64,000 bases of DNA from PSRI01 sp041484195 (GCA_041484195.1 JBGPHC010000018.1:1-64000), one strand, 5' to 3'. Positions 35,671 through 44,746 are shown, numbered from the stretch's first letter. The notes: generated by a model from the letters alone, not told the origin. Numbers and translations are program-made.

Positions 35671-36345
35671 TCACTTCACCGGAACCATTTCCGATCTCAT
35701 CTTCTTTGCGTCGTCGAGGAATTTGGCCAAACCTATATCGGTCAAAGGATGTTTGAGCAATCCCAGGATGGATTCCAGTGGGCAGGTACACACATCGGCA
35801 CCTAATTCCGCTGCTTTTACAATATGCAATGCACTGCGAATGGAGGCAGCCAGTATTTCTGTCTTGTAACCTTGCAGAGAATATATATGTGCCATCTGTT
35901 CTATCAATTCCATTCCGTCCCAGGTGCTATCGTCAATCCGGCCCACAAATGGAGACACATAGGCGGCTCCCACTTTGGCAGCGAGTATGGCCTGGCCCGC
36001 GGAAAACACGAGTGTGCAATTGGTGCGAATTCCATTGTCTGTGAACCACTTCATTGCCTTCACTCCATCTTTTATCATCGGGATCTTCACAACGATATTG
36101 GGATGAATGGCCGCCAATACCTTTCCCTCGGCTACCATATTGGCAAAATCAGAAGAAATCACTTCGGCGCTCACATCTCCATCCACCATTTCACAAATTT
36201 TTTTATAATGCTCCATCACGGCGTCTTCGCCCTTTATGCCTTCTTTGGCCATCAGTGAAGGATTGGTAGTAACTCCGTCCAGGATCCCCAATTCATTGGC
36301 TTCTTTTATTTGTGCGAGATTGGCAGTATCAATAAAAAATTTCAT
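35671..36345 (-). CDS. fsa: Fructose-6-phosphate aldolase/transaldolase-like protein
   Basis: A 224-residue TIM-barrel enzyme of the small transaldolase group (FsaA/MipB/TalC type). It starts MKFFIDTANLAQIKEANELGILDGVTTNPSLMAKEG. The Schiff-base lysine is K87 in HPNIVVKIPM. Other family signatures are TLVFSAGQAILAAKVGAAYVSPFVGRIDD and ILAASIRSALHIVKAAELGADVCTCP. It is cytosolic, in the pentose phosphate or related aldol chemistry; whether it acts as transaldolase or as fructose-6-phosphate aldolase cannot be decided from sequence alone. It lies directly downstream of the SRP RNA gene on the same strand, with an A/T-rich promoter-like box (TATCTTTA at 36375-36382) between them. Confidence 0.9.
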   Translation of the reverse strand: MKFFIDTANLAQIKEANELGILDGVTTNPSLMAKEGIKGEDAVMEHYKKICEMVDGDVSAEVISSDFANMVAEGKVLAAIHPNIVVKIPMIKDGVKAMKWFTDNGIRTNCTLVFSAGQAILAAKVGAAYVSPFVGRIDDSTWDGMELIEQMAHIYSLQGYKTEILAASIRSALHIVKAAELGADVCTCPLESILGLLKHPLTDIGLAKFLDDAKKMRSEMVPVK

Positions 36346-36374
36346 ATAGTTGAATTTTCAATTTATGATTCATA

Positions 36375-36382
36375 TAAAGATA
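36375..36382 (-). promoter_or_regulatory. Possible -7 box of the fsa promoter
   Basis: The minus strand reads TATCTTTA, one mismatch to TAnnTTTG, about 30 bp before the fsa ATG and after the SRP RNA T-run. Confidence 0.3.
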
Positions 36383-36427
36383 CGAAAACATCTTCAGGCA
36401 GGTCTCAGCCCAGAGCTGGAATGTGGA

Positions 36428-36438
36428 AGAAAAAAAAT
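36428..36438 (-). terminator. T-run ending the SRP RNA
   Basis: Directly after the closing stem of the SRP RNA the minus strand has ATTTTTTTTC. With the terminal helix of the RNA this forms an intrinsic terminator. Confidence 0.6.
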
Positions 36439-36533
36439 GGCAAGTTACTTACATCGCACCGCTACAACCGCCTACCCTTGCTGCCTTCCGGCCCTGGGGG
36501 AGTTCAGCAGGAGCTGGTCGTATAAGACTTGCC
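36439..36533 (-). ncRNA. ffs: Signal recognition particle RNA (small bacterial type)
   Basis: The minus strand carries the hallmark SRP RNA core CAGGGCCGGAAGGCAGCAAG, that is, the GGAA tetraloop with its symmetric and asymmetric loops that bind Ffh. The molecule is closed by complementary ends (GGCAAGU at 36527-36533 and ACUUGCC at 36439-36445), giving about 95 nt. It is of the short 4.5S type without an Alu domain, the form usual in Gram-negative bacteria. A T-run follows and a promoter-like TATCTTCG precedes it by four bases. It directs Ffh-dependent delivery of inner-membrane proteins to SecYEG. Confidence 0.93.
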
Positions 36534-36537
36534 GCTG

Positions 36538-36545
36538 CGAAGATA
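36538..36545 (-). promoter_or_regulatory. Putative -7 box of the SRP RNA promoter
   Basis: The minus strand reads TATCTTCG, four bases before the inferred RNA 5' end, which fits a -7 element. Confidence 0.5.
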
Positions 36546-36623
36546 AGGAGATTTATGAATTCTGAATAATATGAGCTCAGTGGGACAGGCATCTTAGCAA
36601 TCAAATACATAAATTTTGTCGGC

Positions 36624-37919
36624 TCATTGACCTGGTCTGTTGAGCATTGAATTTAGTTTTGCTATGCCCATGAGCTTGTCGAAACGGCCGCCCAGTTCGC
36701 GGTAATAGGCCAAAACCAGGTATTCGTTCTCCGTTTCCCAGGTATTCCCCTCTGTCATGGCTAAATCAAATTTTTGTTGTTTGTCAAAGGGATTTATCAA
36801 TGCGTAAGCATAGTCATAATATCCTTGTTTCAGATAGAGGGTAGTTTCGTACACTTTCTTTTCATCATTCCATTGCATGCGGGCATTGTCGTCTTTGCCA
36901 TAGTTGCTAATGGCGCCAAATAAATAAAGCTCCTCATTGTTGAAAGGGATATTTTCCGGAGGAACAAAGGTGAAATGAATGGTGGCATAGTCGCCGTTCC
37001 AGTATGGATTCACGTTGTCCGTATTGTCCAGGAAATACCTCCCATTGTAGTCTGTATAAAAATAATATCTCTGGCTGGGCCTGGGACCATCGGGCACCAC
37101 AAACAACTCATAAGCCGCGTTGGTATTTTCCTGTCTTCTCACCCGATCACTCAGCAGGCGAAAGCTTCTCAGGTTTAGCCATCGCCATTCTTTTCCGGCA
37201 GGCATCACACAATCGCTCTCGGAATTATATTCATAATTATTGCCTCTCACAATGGTAGGAATGATATTGCGAATACAATTGTCCCAGCGATAGTTTTGGA
37301 GGATCACCACTTTCACCTGCTGTTGTGGGTAACTGATATTAAGTGCTCCCGAATTTAAAACAAGCTGTATTTTCTGGCTCTTGTTGAAATATTGCTGGCT
37401 GAATGGCTGCACAATTTGCGCCGCGACAGAAATGCCTGGTTCTGCAACCAGGAAGCGCTTGGTAAATGCTAGCCTTGATGTGTCACCATCCAGGAAAACT
37501 TTGAGCACAAAATTACCGGACCTGGTAGGAACCATATTCTGGTCCGGAAATCTAACCTGGTAGTGAGTGTAGCGGCTAAGGGTCATCGATGAAAAGCGGT
37601 AATTCGTAATCCGTTGGTTGGTGAACCCTTTCACATAGTCAAAAAATCCGGTTTGCACCGGCGACCAGTCTGCATTTCTCATTTCAAAAGTGAAATAATA
37701 ATATTTTACATCCCCGTCGAGATCATCAAAATCGAGTTGCATTGACCCCGTACTCCCCAGGCTGATTACCGGGTAGGCCAGTTGGTCGCCTGTTCTTATC
37801 AGTTGGGTTGTGCGGATATTTTTCATGAAAACCTGATCAGGTTCCCGCTGCGCCGCCACATCTAAGTATGAGATCAGGGAGGCGGAGATCAGGGCTATCG
37901 CGATGAAAGGCTTACACAT
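36624..37919 (-). CDS. Type IX secretion system plug-domain protein (DUF5103)
   Basis: A 432-residue exported protein. The frame opens at a GTG at 37940, but the ATG at 37919 (MCKPFIAIALISASLISYLDVAAQ) begins the signal peptide directly. After it comes the DUF5103 pattern: QVFMKNIRTTQLIRTGDQLAYPVISLGSTGSMQLDFDDLDGDVKYYYFTFEMRNADW, a second beta domain with NFVLKVFLDGDTSRLAFTKRFLV, and the C-terminal part with a carbohydrate-binding-module-like end (ELYLFGAISNYGKDDNARMQWNDEKKVYETTLYLKQGYYDYAYAL). The family includes the Plug protein that closes the SprA translocon. No other T9SS gene is in the window. The gene is divergent from the permease gene with 43 bp between. Confidence 0.88.
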   Translation of the reverse strand: MCKPFIAIALISASLISYLDVAAQREPDQVFMKNIRTTQLIRTGDQLAYPVISLGSTGSMQLDFDDLDGDVKYYYFTFEMRNADWSPVQTGFFDYVKGFTNQRITNYRFSSMTLSRYTHYQVRFPDQNMVPTRSGNFVLKVFLDGDTSRLAFTKRFLVAEPGISVAAQIVQPFSQQYFNKSQKIQLVLNSGALNISYPQQQVKVVILQNYRWDNCIRNIIPTIVRGNNYEYNSESDCVMPAGKEWRWLNLRSFRLLSDRVRRQENTNAAYELFVVPDGPRPSQRYYFYTDYNGRYFLDNTDNVNPYWNGDYATIHFTFVPPENIPFNNEELYLFGAISNYGKDDNARMQWNDEKKVYETTLYLKQGYYDYAYALINPFDKQQKFDLAMTEGNTWETENEYLVLAYYRELGGRFDKLMGIAKLNSMLNRPGQ

Positions 37920-37962
37920 TCCAAATTCATTTATCTTCACAATTTAGTAAAATACGCTGGTA

Positions 37963-39195
37963 TTGAATGTCGCCGCTTTCATAGCAAAACGCATCGCCTT
38001 CAACAGGCAGAAGTCTTTTTCACGTTTCATTGTGAGACTAGCAACGGTGGCAACGGCCATCAGCGTGGCCGTAATGATCATGACACTTGCCTTCGTGACC
38101 GGATTCCAGGAAGCGGTCAGTCAGAAGATCTTCGGTTTTTGGGGCCATTTAAGAGTGCAACACTATGAACAATACAAGGCTTCCATAGCGGAGGAAGAAC
38201 CGATTGCCAAGAATGATTCCATCGTCAATTTGATAAAAAAAATAAAGGGTATCCGGCAGGTACAAGCCTTCGCCACTAAATATGCCATACTCAAATCACC
38301 CGAGTATATTGAGGGTGTGCTGTTCAAAGGCGTGGACAGCAATTACGATTTCAGCGGCATGCAACAATTCCTGGCAGAAGGAAGATGGATCCGATCCAAT
38401 GATTCCAGTTACAGCAGGGAAATTGTATTGTCTGAGTACACCGCGCAGCAATTACAAATCAAGGTGAATGACCGGATATTGATTTATTTTTTCAGGGGTG
38501 ATCAGCCTCCCAGGCCCGATAGGCTTACGGTAGTGGGGTTTTATAAAACTGGCATGGAGGAATACGACAAATTATATGCTATTGGAGATCTAAAACTTGT
38601 CCAGCGATTGAATAACTGGAATCGCGGCGACATTGGCGGATACGAAATTTTTGTGGACGACTATCATCAGATGGATGAGTTGAATGATGCCGTATTCAAT
38701 TCCCTTCCCGGAGAATGGAGCAGCAAAAGCATCAAAGAGATCTACCCCAACCTGTTCGACTGGCTGAAACTCCAGGACGTAAACAGGGATGTGGTACTGG
38801 GAATCATGATCATTATTGCCATTATCAACCTCATCACCTGTTTAATCATCATGGTTTTAGAAAGGACCAGGATGATTGGTGTGCTCAAGGCCGTGGGCGC
38901 CAGTGACTGGACCGTACAAAAGATCTTCAGCATCCAGGGTATTATCATTTCCTTCATAGGAGTGACCTGGGGATTGATAATCGGCGTCGGTATCTGTTTG
39001 ATTCAAAAGCAAACGGGATTCATCAAATTCTGGGATGAGAATGCGTATTATATGTCGGTGGTGCCGGTACATATAGTCTGGGGGCAAATCATCACGGTGG
39101 TTTTGGTCACCCTGGTCATTTGCTTTCTCATATTATTGATTCCAACATTGGTGAGCAGGAAGATACAACCCGCCAAAGCAGTGCAATTCAGATAG
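37963..39195 (+). CDS. LolC/FtsX-family ABC transporter permease
   Basis: A 410-residue inner-membrane protein. The short N-terminus (NVAAFIAKRIAFNRQKSFSRFIVRLA) leads into the first helix (TAISVAVMIMTLAFVTGF), then a periplasmic MacB-type domain of some 220 residues, and three C-terminal helices of the FtsX domain starting at DVVLGIMIIIAIINLITCLIIMVLERTRMIGVLKAVGA, with IQGIIISFIGVTWGLIIGVGICL. LolC/E proteins extract lipoproteins with the ATPase LolD; no ATPase is adjacent. The only start that gives the full N-terminus is TTG at 37963. Given the large number of lipoproteins in such genomes, a role in lipoprotein release is plausible. Confidence 0.87.
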   Translation: MNVAAFIAKRIAFNRQKSFSRFIVRLATVATAISVAVMIMTLAFVTGFQEAVSQKIFGFWGHLRVQHYEQYKASIAEEEPIAKNDSIVNLIKKIKGIRQVQAFATKYAILKSPEYIEGVLFKGVDSNYDFSGMQQFLAEGRWIRSNDSSYSREIVLSEYTAQQLQIKVNDRILIYFFRGDQPPRPDRLTVVGFYKTGMEEYDKLYAIGDLKLVQRLNNWNRGDIGGYEIFVDDYHQMDELNDAVFNSLPGEWSSKSIKEIYPNLFDWLKLQDVNRDVVLGIMIIIAIINLITCLIIMVLERTRMIGVLKAVGASDWTVQKIFSIQGIIISFIGVTWGLIIGVGICLIQKQTGFIKFWDENAYYMSVVPVHIVWGQIITVVLVTLVICFLILLIPTLVSRKIQPAKAVQFR

Positions 39196-39319
39196 CCTCC
39201 CACTCGCAAAAGAGTTGAAGGTATCATACAAGACAGGAGTCCGCGGCATAACATATTACATTTACAAACCGGGAATTAAATTTTCAATTGCAATTGCCCG
39301 GTACACGATTTTCCCGTTT

Positions 39320-40075
39320 TCAATAAGGCATGACATGTGAGAGTATAATTCCCGCAGCTACGGCAGCATTCAGGGATTCCGCATTTCCCCTGGAGGGAAT
39401 CGTGATCTGCAATGCGGCCATTTCCAACAGTGACTCAGTGATACCCGTGGATTCATTTCCGATCAGGACGATGCCTTCCTTTAAAGTTCCACATTCATAA
39501 ATTGACTTCCCATTCATAGTCGCGGCCCATAGTGGCAGGTTATTATTTGTATTTGTCGTCAACCATTCAATGAGATCCCGGTACCAGAGATTTACACGCA
39601 GCATGCTACCCATCGTGGATTGAACCACTTTTGGGTTATAGAGTTCCACGCAATCATCGCTGCAAATAATATTCTTAATACCGAAGCAGTCGGCAATTCG
39701 GATGAGCGTGCCCATATTTCCCGGATCCCGGATCCCTTCGAGCATCAGGGTTATGGAATTTTGTGTTGCAGGGCCATCGCCATAATTCCATTTTCTAACA
39801 ACCGCGAGCACCTGGTGCGGGCTGGCAAGATGAGATATCCTGTGCAGTTCATCCTCATTGATTTCTTCGATGCCTGCAGTCGGGAGTAAACGCAGAAGAG
39901 CCTGCTCCTGTCTGAGCCAATGACCCGTGGCGTAAATGGATTCGACCTGACTGGGAACCTGTTGCAGGAATTCCGAAACAATCTTGGGTCCTTCTACGAT
40001 AAAAGCGCCCAATTCATCCCTGAATTTTTTATGGTATAAACTTTGAATATATTTGATTCTTGATTTGCTGAGCAT
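39320..40075 (-). CDS. TrmH-family (SPOUT) RNA 2'-O-methyltransferase
   Basis: A 251-residue protein with an N-terminal substrate-binding domain (KSRIKYIQSLYHKKFRDELGAFIVEGPKIVSEFL) and a C-terminal SPOUT fold. The three SpoU motifs are readable: LEGIRDPGNMGTLIRIADCFGI with the conserved Arg-Asp and Asn, VLIGNESTGITESLL, and LQITIPSRGNAESLNAAVAAGIILSHV. The likely target is rRNA (RlmB-like) or tRNA; which one is not clear. It is divergent from the tamL gene, with only 14 bp between the two start codons, so each promoter must lie within the other's coding region. Confidence 0.9.
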   Translation of the reverse strand: MLSKSRIKYIQSLYHKKFRDELGAFIVEGPKIVSEFLQQVPSQVESIYATGHWLRQEQALLRLLPTAGIEEINEDELHRISHLASPHQVLAVVRKWNYGDGPATQNSITLMLEGIRDPGNMGTLIRIADCFGIKNIICSDDCVELYNPKVVQSTMGSMLRVNLWYRDLIEWLTTNTNNNLPLWAATMNGKSIYECGTLKEGIVLIGNESTGITESLLEMAALQITIPSRGNAESLNAAVAAGIILSHVMPY

Positions 40076-40089
40076 TGTTACACCCGTTT

Positions 40090-42519
40090 ATGCCTGTTCA
40101 ACCAACGAAAATACATTTCTTATATCGTTTCCCTGTCGCAATTCTTTTCCTGGTAGGCAGCATCTCATCTTGCACCGTAGTAAAGAAATATCGTCCTTAC
40201 AAACCCTTCGTTTTCGAAAACAAAATGAATATTGTTGGCAAATCGGGGATTGATGAAAAATCGGCCCTGAAGGATCGCCTATTGTCCCAGATTGAAGACA
40301 GTGTTAAACCCAAGGTTAAATATTTTTTATTTCTTCACCGAAAGATCGTTGGACCCGCAGTATTCGACAGTAATTATGTCAAGCAGTCCCTTGTGAATAT
40401 GAGAAACCTGATCATCACGAACGGTTATTTCAGGGGTAAAGTCAGCGCTGACTGGTCAGAAATCGATACGGTGGAGCATAGGGGCAAGCTGGATCAATAC
40501 CGGCTCACGGTCGAGTACACCGTTGATCCCGGTAAGAATTTCAAGATTGATACAGTCAGTTATGCTTTTATTGATAGCAACCTGCAGAGGCTGGCTGAAC
40601 AGAGTCAAAAGAAATCGGAGCTCAGGAAAAATATGCCTTATTCCCAGGATAAGATAGACGCGGAATTGGACAGGCTGATTGATTATTTCAGGGACAACGG
40701 CTATTATAAGATAACGCGTGACGTGCTGTTTGCCCAGGTGGACACGGTTAATATAACATTGATAGACCCCACTGCTGATCCATTTGAGCAGATACGCTTA
40801 CAGGTGGAGGCACAAAAGAAACTTCAGAATCCTACTATCAATATCGCCATCCGTCAAAAGCCTTCCCGAGACAGTTCCGGCACCCAACCATTCCATATTG
40901 GCTCCGTTAGTATATTACCGGAAGAATCTCCTGACCAGATTTTCAACATAGAATCTTTCCAAAAGATAGTTTACAATAATTACTCTATATATTACCGTTA
41001 CCATCTTTTCGATCCTGCTTTCCTCGTGAACAGGGTCACGCTCAAGCCGGGAAATCTATATAGGCTGGAAGATTATAATAAGACCCTTACCAATTTTAAC
41101 CGCATTGAAGCATGGCAGTCGGTAAATATATTATCCAGGCAAAAGGATACCACCGATCCCACCGTGGATTTTTATATCAGGATGATCCCTGCCAGGAAAT
41201 ACTTCTTCAGCGTGGATTTCGAAGGCTCGAGTTTTCTCAATTATGGTCAAAACCTGTTATACTATACCGGGAACAAGGGACTGGCGCTCAATTTTCAACT
41301 TAAGAACAGGAACCTTGGCAAGAAGGCGATACAACTTGAAAATACATTGAGAACCGGGATCGAATTCACGAATTTCAAACAGATCCTCTCTTCTGAAATC
41401 AGCCTGAGCAACAGGCTGGTATTTCCCTGGTTGATCACGCCTTTCAAGATCAGGAATACCAGCAACCTCATCAATCCCAGAACCTATATAAATCTTGATG
41501 GGGCCTATATTGACCGCTTCAATTATTACAAGATCAATTCCTTTAATGCCTTCATGGGCTATGAATGGCTCTCCAAGAATAACACCAGTTGGCAGATCAG
41601 GTTTCCCAATATTGAAATAACCAGGCTCTATGATATTAATTCGGGTTTTGAAGTACTGCTTCGCGATTATCCTCTGCTGAGGTATTCCTATAATAATGGG
41701 CTCATCATCGGCGCGAGCACCACTTATTCAAAACGACTCAATTCCAGGAATCCTGCGAATGCGAATATCATCCGAATTTATGGCGAATGGTCTGGCCTTT
41801 TGATAGGAGCAGTTTTCAGTGGACTTACTGCTAAGAATAAGCCCCTGGATCAGCTTTATCGCTATGCCAAGACGTCGGTGGACTTCAGGCACTATGTAAC
41901 ACGCAAAAAAAGCTCCTGGGTCTACCGTTTGTTTGCGGGTTATGGGTTTGCATTTGATACCAAGAGTACGGGTGCCAATATCTCCCTGCCCTTTTTTAAA
42001 CAATTTTTTGCCGGCGGCCCAAACAGCATGAGAGGTTGGCAATTGAGAAAACTGGGGCCCGGTTCCAGTATTTTCTATGATACATTGCGACTCCGCACCG
42101 TGAACCCTAATCCGCCACCAGCGACTATTGAAAAGAAATATGACGATCGTTATGCCGATCTTCAGCTTGAAGGAAATATCGAGTACCGTTTCGACCTCTT
42201 CCCTTTGTACGGATATTGGTTAAGAGCCGCATTGTTTACAGATATGGGCAATATCTGGCTGCGAAAAACCACACAGAATACTTCCCTTAAATATGGAGAA
42301 TTTAATGTGAGTCGGCTATACCAGGATATCGCACTCGATGGTGGAACGGGTCTGCGACTGGATTTTAAATTCTTTCTCCTGAGGTTTGACCTGGCCTGGA
42401 GGCTCAAGGACCCTTTGTACGCCTCTGATTCGTATAATAAATCGCAAAATGCGGGTTGGTTCATCAAGCAGAATATGAATAGCCCTACATTCCAGTTTGG
42501 GATCGGCTATCCATTTTGA
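40090..42519 (+). CDS. tamL: TamL: lipidated TamA/Omp85-family outer-membrane protein
   Basis: An 809-residue Omp85-type protein. The ATG at 40090 gives MPVQPTKIHFLYRFPVAILFLVGSISSC with a lipobox, so it is predicted to be lipidated, unlike classical TamA or BamA. A region of POTRA repeats covers roughly residues 30-390 (for example MRNLIITNGYFRGKVSADW, ELDRLIDYFRDNGYYKITRDVL and LTNFNRIEAWQSVNILSRQKDT), followed by a 16-stranded barrel with FFAGGPNSMRGWQLRKLGPG, which matches the family's VRGY/F motif region, and a terminal strand ending in FQFGIGYPF. It would work in outer-membrane protein assembly. Its usual partner TamB is not next to it; truB follows convergently, with a 13-bp overlap of the ends. 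Confidence 0.88.
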   Translation: MPVQPTKIHFLYRFPVAILFLVGSISSCTVVKKYRPYKPFVFENKMNIVGKSGIDEKSALKDRLLSQIEDSVKPKVKYFLFLHRKIVGPAVFDSNYVKQSLVNMRNLIITNGYFRGKVSADWSEIDTVEHRGKLDQYRLTVEYTVDPGKNFKIDTVSYAFIDSNLQRLAEQSQKKSELRKNMPYSQDKIDAELDRLIDYFRDNGYYKITRDVLFAQVDTVNITLIDPTADPFEQIRLQVEAQKKLQNPTINIAIRQKPSRDSSGTQPFHIGSVSILPEESPDQIFNIESFQKIVYNNYSIYYRYHLFDPAFLVNRVTLKPGNLYRLEDYNKTLTNFNRIEAWQSVNILSRQKDTTDPTVDFYIRMIPARKYFFSVDFEGSSFLNYGQNLLYYTGNKGLALNFQLKNRNLGKKAIQLENTLRTGIEFTNFKQILSSEISLSNRLVFPWLITPFKIRNTSNLINPRTYINLDGAYIDRFNYYKINSFNAFMGYEWLSKNNTSWQIRFPNIEITRLYDINSGFEVLLRDYPLLRYSYNNGLIIGASTTYSKRLNSRNPANANIIRIYGEWSGLLIGAVFSGLTAKNKPLDQLYRYAKTSVDFRHYVTRKKSSWVYRLFAGYGFAFDTKSTGANISLPFFKQFFAGGPNSMRGWQLRKLGPGSSIFYDTLRLRTVNPNPPPATIEKKYDDRYADLQLEGNIEYRFDLFPLYGYWLRAALFTDMGNIWLRKTTQNTSLKYGEFNVSRLYQDIALDGGTGLRLDFKFFLLRFDLAWRLKDPLYASDSYNKSQNAGWFIKQNMNSPTFQFGIGYPF

Positions 42520-43217
42520 GCCGTTTGCTCTTTCATGCGCCCCACCATTTCCTGGAATTGTTCTATGCTTAAAGCGTCTTCTACCTTGTATTCGCCAATC
42601 CGGGTCCTGCGCAGGCTACTCAGATAAGCCCCGCAACCCAGTTCCTCTCCAAAATCGTAGGCAAGGCTACGGATATAAGTACCCGTAGAGCAGACCACTC
42701 TGAATTTCACTACTGGCAAATCCATTTCAGTGATCTCAAATTCGCTGATCCGGATATTCCGCGGTTCCATTTTTACTTCCTTGCCCAGTCGGGCCAGCTT
42801 GTATGCAGGTTTGCCGTCTTTTTTTATGGCAGAGTGTATGGGTGGGACCTGCTTAATTTCCCCTATAAACCTTTCAGTGGCAGCCCTGAGTCTGTCTGCT
42901 GTAACATAATCATAACTTCGGAAATTGACCGGTTGGCTCTCCAGGTCGTAGGTAGGTGTGGTGGCCCCTAGGGTAAAACTGCCTGTGTATTCTTTCTCCT
43001 GCGCCATATAGTCATTGATCTTCTTGGTGAAGGCCCCTGTGCATATGATCAGCAAGCCTGTAGCCAAAGGATCAAGGGTTCCCGCGTGTCCTACCTTACT
43101 CACTTGCGTGAGTACACGCACCTTCTTGACCGCGTCAAATGAGGTCCATTTCATTGGCTTATCAATCAGCAATAATTTACCCTCCAGAAATTCGGGAATC
43201 CCCTCCTTTTTTTGCAC
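42507..43217 (-). CDS. truB: tRNA pseudouridine(55) synthase TruB
   Basis: TruB makes pseudouridine 55 in the T-loop of tRNAs. The 236-residue protein has LLLIDKPMKWTSFDAVKKVR at the N-terminus and the catalytic motif GHAGTLDPLATGLLI with D49. IGEIKQVPPIHSAIKKDGKPAYKLARLGKEV and VVCSTGTYIRSLAYDFGEELGCGAYLSSLRRTRIGEYKVEDAL follow. The start in frame is GTG. A perfect -7 box (TATCTTTG) lies only 14 bp upstream, which implies a very short leader. The end overlaps the convergent tamL gene by 13 bp. Confidence 0.94.
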   Translation of the reverse strand: MQKKEGIPEFLEGKLLLIDKPMKWTSFDAVKKVRVLTQVSKVGHAGTLDPLATGLLIICTGAFTKKINDYMAQEKEYTGSFTLGATTPTYDLESQPVNFRSYDYVTADRLRAATERFIGEIKQVPPIHSAIKKDGKPAYKLARLGKEVKMEPRNIRISEFEITEMDLPVVKFRVVCSTGTYIRSLAYDFGEELGCGAYLSSLRRTRIGEYKVEDALSIEQFQEMVGRMKEQTAQNG

Positions 43218-43231
43218 CTGTTGAATTTTGA

Positions 43232-43239
43232 CAAAGATA
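43232..43239 (-). promoter_or_regulatory. Putative -7 box of the truB promoter
   Basis: The minus strand reads TATCTTTG, an exact -7 match, 14 bp before the GTG start of truB. Confidence 0.45.
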
Positions 43240-43352
43240 GGAAGCAGATCTTGCTATTGAGATTAAAGGCGGTTCCTTCCGGCGGGCGTCATACCGGCCA
43301 GCCTTGTCTCATCATATTCGCTCTCAAAACGTGAAGCCCAATCCATAGCGCT

Positions 43353-44738
43353 TCATGTGGCCTGCCTTTCTTTGAGTTCAAGGTATTTATTGATGGCGTT
43401 TGCGTTCACTTCGCGGGGGCTGGTTAGCAGGGTAAGGATGCCATGTTGCTGCAACTCTTTCACGATTAGTCTTTTTTCAAATGCAAATTTATCCGCAATC
43501 GTTTTAATATAAATCTCTTCCAGGCTTTCTGCCTCCTTCTCACGCAAAATCTTCAATTCCGTATTTTCAAAAAATACAACCAGGAGGAGATGGTATTTTG
43601 CAATTTGCCGGAGATAAGGGAGCTGGCGCTGAAAACCTGGTATCGATTCAAAATTGGTGAACATCACAAGGAGGCTCCTGCCTTTTATTTTGGAGCGAAC
43701 ATAGCTATACAATGCTTCGAAATCCGTTTCCAGGAAATGGGTCTGCTCTTTATATAAACATTCCAGGATGGTTTCCATTTGGGTGCCTTTCCTGTCGGCG
43801 GGAAGGAAATTTTCAATTTTTGTTCCGAAGGTGAGGAGTCCCGCTTTGTCCTGCCTGGACAGAGCCAGGTGTGTAAGCATTAAAGAAGCATTGATGGCGT
43901 AGTCGAGCAGAGTCATACCCTCAAATGGCATTTTCATATTTCGCCCCTTGTCGATAAGGCAGTAGATATGCTGGCTTTTTTCATCCGTGAAAGTGTTGAC
44001 CATCAATTCCCCTTTTCTTGCGGTGGCATTCCAATTCACATTTCTGTAGTCATCCCCGCGCACATATTCCTTGATTTGTTCAAATTCCATACTCCTCCCT
44101 AATTTCCGTAATCTTCGGCTACCCGTTTCATTTATCCTCGAGGATACCCCCAACAGCCGTTTTTTACTGACCCATTGGTAAGAAGGATAGACAGGCACTA
44201 TTTGCCTGGCGGGGAAAACATATCTTCTTTCCACCAGGCGCAGCGGGCTTCTGACATACGCATTTATATCTCCAAATTCATATTCCCCTCTTTCCACAGG
44301 CAGCAGATCATAGCTGAATTGCCATTCTTCGCCCGCCTTTAGGATGGTGCATTCACTCTGGTCCCTTATCTGAAAACGCCAGGGCAACTCATCAATGACC
44401 TCGAGTCGCGTTGTGAATGGGTATTTGTTTTGAAATTGCAGGTGAACCAAATTGATATCCCCGTTACTGAAGCGTTCGGGCAGGATCCGGCTCCCGGTGA
44501 TTGCCCCCCGGCGGCTGTACAATGCCATAAAATCAATCAACACCAGCAGGATCAGGAAGAGCAGTGCCAGGAAGGCGATATCGGTCAGGGCGGGAATAAA
44601 AAAGGAGGCAATAAAAATCACCACGATCACAGCAAGCGAGGCATAGGCGCGCCTGGTGAGCATCAGGGAATGATATAGTGCGATCAGGTATTTCACTCGT
44701 GATATTAAGTAAGAAAATGAATTCGCATAGTTGTTCAT
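43353..44738 (-). CDS. DUF58-domain membrane protein (vWA-like)
   Basis: A 461-residue protein with two adjacent N-terminal helices (YASLAVIVVIFIASFFIPAL and DIAFLALLFLILLVLIDFM), then a beta region and the DUF58 core with the signature EFEQIKEYVRGDDYRNVNWNATARKGELMVNTF. A von Willebrand A-like fold follows, beginning IYCLIDKGRNMK; the usual DxSxS metal motif is altered to D-K-G-R-N, so metal binding may be lost. It is the last gene of a five-gene unit (SpoIIM-like, DUF4129, DUF4350, MoxR, DUF58) with 8 bp between it and moxR. DUF58 proteins are regular partners of MoxR ATPases, which are thought to remodel vWA proteins. The concrete function is unknown. Confidence 0.9.
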   Translation of the reverse strand: MNNYANSFSYLISRVKYLIALYHSLMLTRRAYASLAVIVVIFIASFFIPALTDIAFLALLFLILLVLIDFMALYSRRGAITGSRILPERFSNGDINLVHLQFQNKYPFTTRLEVIDELPWRFQIRDQSECTILKAGEEWQFSYDLLPVERGEYEFGDINAYVRSPLRLVERRYVFPARQIVPVYPSYQWVSKKRLLGVSSRINETGSRRLRKLGRSMEFEQIKEYVRGDDYRNVNWNATARKGELMVNTFTDEKSQHIYCLIDKGRNMKMPFEGMTLLDYAINASLMLTHLALSRQDKAGLLTFGTKIENFLPADRKGTQMETILECLYKEQTHFLETDFEALYSYVRSKIKGRSLLVMFTNFESIPGFQRQLPYLRQIAKYHLLLVVFFENTELKILREKEAESLEEIYIKTIADKFAFEKRLIVKELQQHGILTLLTSPREVNANAINKYLELKERQAT

Positions 44739-44746
44739 CCCTGCAA

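Noticed and set aside
36310..36565. Open frames of 71 codons on the plus strand
   Set aside because: They cover the SRP RNA gene and its flanks and have no protein-like features.
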